Notes under the pieces: generated by a model
What the model saw: only the letters and a program-made list of their open reading frames with translations
What the model was told of the DNA's origin: nothing
The model's database searches: none
Source of the DNA: JBBSEX01 sp038239345
Lineage (GTDB): Bacteria > Acidobacteriota > Terriglobia > Bryobacterales > Bryobacteraceae
Length of the DNA: 64,000 bases
Assembly: GCA_038239345.1 (NCBI GenBank)
Contig: JBBSEX010000004.1
Location: 248,001-312,000 of the forward strand
Reading direction: 5' to 3'
Translations under genes and position numbers: made by a program
Shown: positions 61,567-64,000 of the stretch, in pieces
Layout of the letters: each line of letters begins with the position of its first letter
Numbering within the stretch: position 1 is the stretch's first letter

Positions 61567-63831
61567 ATGCAATTGAATGTGCGCCAGGCGATTTTAGGCC
61601 TTCTTCTCAGCCTGTTCGGCGTCGCGGTAGTCTCCGCGCAAAGCGTCACAGGCGCTATTACAGGCACTGTTACCGATTCCAGCGGTGCCGCGGTAGTAGG
61701 TGCGCAAGTCAGCGCTACCAACACCGGTACTAACGACGAGCAAAAGATCCCAACCGATCCAAACGGATTTTACAGGTTCACGAGCTTACCGCCGGGCACG
61801 TACGTGATATCGGTTGAAGCAACGGGCTTCCGCAAGACCAATGTCGCTCCGCAACGCGTCAGCGTGGCGGACAATCTCCGTCTCGATGTTCATTTGGAGG
61901 TTGGCGCGGTAACCGAAACAGTTACCGTCGATTCGACCGCCGTTCAAGTCAACACCGACGATGCCCAACTGGGTCGCGTGCTCACGGACATTCCTAATCT
62001 TCCAATTCTTTCCGGCAATGCGGGACGAAACGTTCTGAATCTGATCCTGCTCCAGCCGGGCGTCATCAATGCCGGTTCGGTAGGCCCATTCTCTGTTAAC
62101 GGCCAGCGCGCGCAGGCGAACAACTATCTGCTCGATGGCGCCGATTCTAACGATCTCGCCATCAATGTGCCGGACTCGGTAACGCAGATCTCGCCCGATG
62201 CCGTGCAGGAATTCAGGGTTGTAACTGGCGCGTTCAAGGCTGAATACGGCCGCAATTCGGGCTCGGTTATCAATCTGATCACCAAGGGCGGAACGAACCA
62301 ATTTCATGGTGTGGCATCGGAAGTCTTCCGTAACAAATCGCTGAACGCCACGCCGTTCTTTCAAAAGGTCACACCCGGGGGCTCGACGGAGGTTTTCGCG
62401 AATGGACTTCCGCGCAAGCCAAAATTCAATTTGAACGATTTCGATGCACAGTTCGGAGGACCGATCATCAAGGACAAAACCTTCTTCTCGGTTTCCTATC
62501 TTGGTTTCCGGCGCAGCCGGGGTGTCTCGACATCGGCGACAGTCTTTAACGATGCGGATCGCGCTGCCATCACCCAATTCGGTACGCCCGCCGCGAAGGC
62601 AATTCTCGCGTTGGTTCCCGCGGTTCCCGGCGGGGGCAATGTACTGTTCGCAGCGCCCGTGGATTCGCTAACGCGCGATCAAGGCGTCGCCCGCCTGGAC
62701 CATCGCTTTAGCGAGAAGAACACCTTCTCTGGAACGTACTTCAATGAGAAGCAAAGCGGCATCGCTCCGTTGGCGTTCGGTGGCAGCCCTCTTCCAGGAT
62801 TCGGCGAAATCGATAAGACCAACTTCTGGAATCTAGTGCTGCAGGATACCCACATCTTCCGCCCGAACTTGATTAATGAATTTCGTGCCTCTATTCACCG
62901 CCGCGAGCAGAACGGCGTATTGCCCATAAACAAGACCACGCCAGCATCGCTGGGCCTCACCGGAATCAATCCAGACGATCCGGCGGGCGTCGGTGTTCCG
63001 TATTTCGATATCACCGGCTATTCCGGTATCGGCAATACTTATCAGGGTCCGCAAGCCCGCTATGACACCACTTGGCAGTACTCGGATTACGTCACCTTTA
63101 TCAAAGGTAAACACAATTTCAAGTTTGGCGCGGATTTCCGTGCCTACCAGCAGAATCAATTGTTCGACTTCCTGAACAGCGGGTATATTTACTTCGATGG
63201 CGGCGGTACGGACGGCGGAGAAGTGAAGCGAATCATACCGGGGATCTCTTCGGCGTTAAACGATTTCATTAACGGTTATGCTACGGAGTTCGATCAATCC
63301 AATTCGAATCGCCAGGGCTACCGCGATAAATTTATCAATTTCTTCGCCCAGGACGACTGGAAGGTCGGCCCCCGTGTAACCATCAATCTTGGTCTGCGCT
63401 ACGAATACAATCAGCCGCTCACAGAAATCAACCGATCCATAGCCGCCTTCCGTCCGGGACAGCAATCGACAGCGTTTCCTACCGCTCCGGTTGGATTGGT
63501 TTACCCGGGTGATAAGGGCATCACCGACTCCACCTATAAGAGCGATTACAACAATTTCGCTCCTCGGGTTGGAGTGGCATGGGACGTCCGAGGCGACGGC
63601 AAAACCAGCGTTCGCGCCGGCTTCGGATTGTTCTACGACGCTCCCGTATCCGAGTTAACTCTCCAATTCCTCGGTCAGGCTCCTTTCGGACTGTCCACCT
63701 TGCAGTACGACATCCTGGACTACACGCGCCCTTATGCGACGTCAGCCAACGCAACCGCTAATCCTTTCCTTTCAGCCCCATCAAGCGTGGTCAACCATTT
63801 GACTACACCGCCATTGCGCCTATCGGCCTGA
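61567..63831 (+). CDS. Oar-like TonB-dependent receptor, frame 1 part (frameshifted)
   Basis: The ATG at 61567 (or the adjacent one at 61564) follows AGGGGGA; an open frame from 61459 is upstream leader. A signal peptide (VRQAILGLLLSLFGVAVVSAQ) leads to a carboxypeptidase-regulatory domain (ITGTVTDSSGAAVVGAQVSA). The plug has ILSGNAGRNVLNLILLQPGV, NNYLLDGADSNDLAINVPDS and VINLITKGGTNQFHGV, and the barrel begins after it. The frame stops at 63831 in mid-barrel, but the sequence resumes in another frame, which points to a one-base deletion near 63776-63779. In the family the protein would be about 1000 residues or more. Confidence 0.88.
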   Translation: MQLNVRQAILGLLLSLFGVAVVSAQSVTGAITGTVTDSSGAAVVGAQVSATNTGTNDEQKIPTDPNGFYRFTSLPPGTYVISVEATGFRKTNVAPQRVSVADNLRLDVHLEVGAVTETVTVDSTAVQVNTDDAQLGRVLTDIPNLPILSGNAGRNVLNLILLQPGVINAGSVGPFSVNGQRAQANNYLLDGADSNDLAINVPDSVTQISPDAVQEFRVVTGAFKAEYGRNSGSVINLITKGGTNQFHGVASEVFRNKSLNATPFFQKVTPGGSTEVFANGLPRKPKFNLNDFDAQFGGPIIKDKTFFSVSYLGFRRSRGVSTSATVFNDADRAAITQFGTPAAKAILALVPAVPGGGNVLFAAPVDSLTRDQGVARLDHRFSEKNTFSGTYFNEKQSGIAPLAFGGSPLPGFGEIDKTNFWNLVLQDTHIFRPNLINEFRASIHRREQNGVLPINKTTPASLGLTGINPDDPAGVGVPYFDITGYSGIGNTYQGPQARYDTTWQYSDYVTFIKGKHNFKFGADFRAYQQNQLFDFLNSGYIYFDGGGTDGGEVKRIIPGISSALNDFINGYATEFDQSNSNRQGYRDKFINFFAQDDWKVGPRVTINLGLRYEYNQPLTEINRSIAAFRPGQQSTAFPTAPVGLVYPGDKGITDSTYKSDYNNFAPRVGVAWDVRGDGKTSVRAGFGLFYDAPVSELTLQFLGQAPFGLSTLQYDILDYTRPYATSANATANPFLSAPSSVVNHLTTPPLRLSA

Positions 63832-64000
63832 CCGTGATGGATCCGAACTTCACCACGCCTTACGGCGAGCAGTTTAACCTCCAGGTCCAGCACCAATTTG
63901 CTGGTGGTTGGCTGGTAGATGCCGCCTATGTGGGGAGCCTTGGCCGCCATTTGCTGAATCGCCGCCAGATAAATCCTTCGATCATACGCGCCGGTGCCAG
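63780..64000 (+). CDS. Continuation of the second TonB receptor in a shifted frame, cut by the window edge
   Basis: From 63780 this frame reads IKRGQPFDYTAIAPIGLTVM, then DPNFTTPYGEQFNLQVQHQF and GGWLVDAAYVGSLGRHLLNR. This is standard mid-barrel sequence of Oar-like receptors (the YGEQFNLQVQ and YVGSLGRHL phrases are family hallmarks). One extra C in the CCCC run at 63776-63779 would join it to the upstream frame. It runs off the right edge. Confidence 0.8.
   Translation, partial: MKRGQPFDYTAIAPIGLTVMDPNFTTPYGEQFNLQVQHQFAGGWLVDAAYVGSLGRHLLNRRQINPSIIRAGA

Noticed and set aside
1..64000. tRNA, rRNA, CRISPR arrays, insertion sequences or prophage genes
   Set aside because: No cloverleaf or T-loop signatures, regularly spaced repeats, transposase, integrase or phage proteins were seen on either strand.

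Overview
The window looks like a chromosome segment of an acidobacterium of the Solibacter/Bryobacter type. This is inferred from gene content: two large Oar-like TonB-dependent receptors with an N-terminal carboxypeptidase-regulatory domain, a DUF1080 protein beside PQQ-type propeller proteins, DUF2934, many small stress proteins and orphan two-component proteins. DNA is moderately GC-rich. I see no rRNA, tRNA, CRISPR array, insertion sequence or prophage. Both ends cut through genes.

Region 1 (1-10.5 kb): two tail-to-tail PQQ-like propeller proteins, a DUF1080 protein, a cytochrome c fused to a helix-hairpin-helix domain, a flavin disulfide oxidoreductase with an ECF sigma factor upstream, a DoxX-like membrane protein, two NarL-type response regulators, a PAS histidine kinase overlapping one of them, a DUF481 outer-membrane protein and an isochorismatase-fold hydrolase with Ser at the nucleophile position.

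Region 2 (10.5-15.8 kb): a minus-strand block holding two large proteins I cannot assign (531 and 855 aa, GTGA stop/start overlap) and a CYTH protein 5 nt further on. The 855-aa protein combines receiver-like segments with a DUF3800-like RNase H-fold region. A cluster of TGCAGTA repeats sits at the start of the block. This is the best candidate for an undescribed system.

Region 3 (15.8-33.6 kb): a stress and carbohydrate region. It holds GlsB, a glycine-zipper general stress protein, an NtrC-type regulator, DUF2934, DUF1328, a Gsp26-like flavin-fold protein, TreZ, an amylo-alpha-1,6-glucosidase, GlgX, YtxH, CsbD, a manganese catalase and a DUF892 ferritin-like protein. Among them lie a sigma-like protein, two Rcp1-like receivers, two histidine kinases and the decayed remnant of a third kinase. 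Trehalose-forming TreZ is present but no TreY.

Region 4 (33.6-53.5 kb): MutL, then an export operon of three membrane-fusion proteins, one MacB-type permease and one TolC-type channel, with no ATPase gene. After it comes a conserved housekeeping run on the minus strand: metK-ahcY, tig, clpX, lon, engB, rho. clpP is missing between tig and clpX, and Rho has a repetitive extension of about 200 residues.

Region 5 (53.7-64 kb): an OmpA-type outer-membrane protein with its own terminator, a BNR/sortilin-like propeller protein, a EutQ-like cupin, and two divergent Oar-like TonB receptors. The second receptor is interrupted by an apparent single-base deletion in a C run and continues past the window edge.
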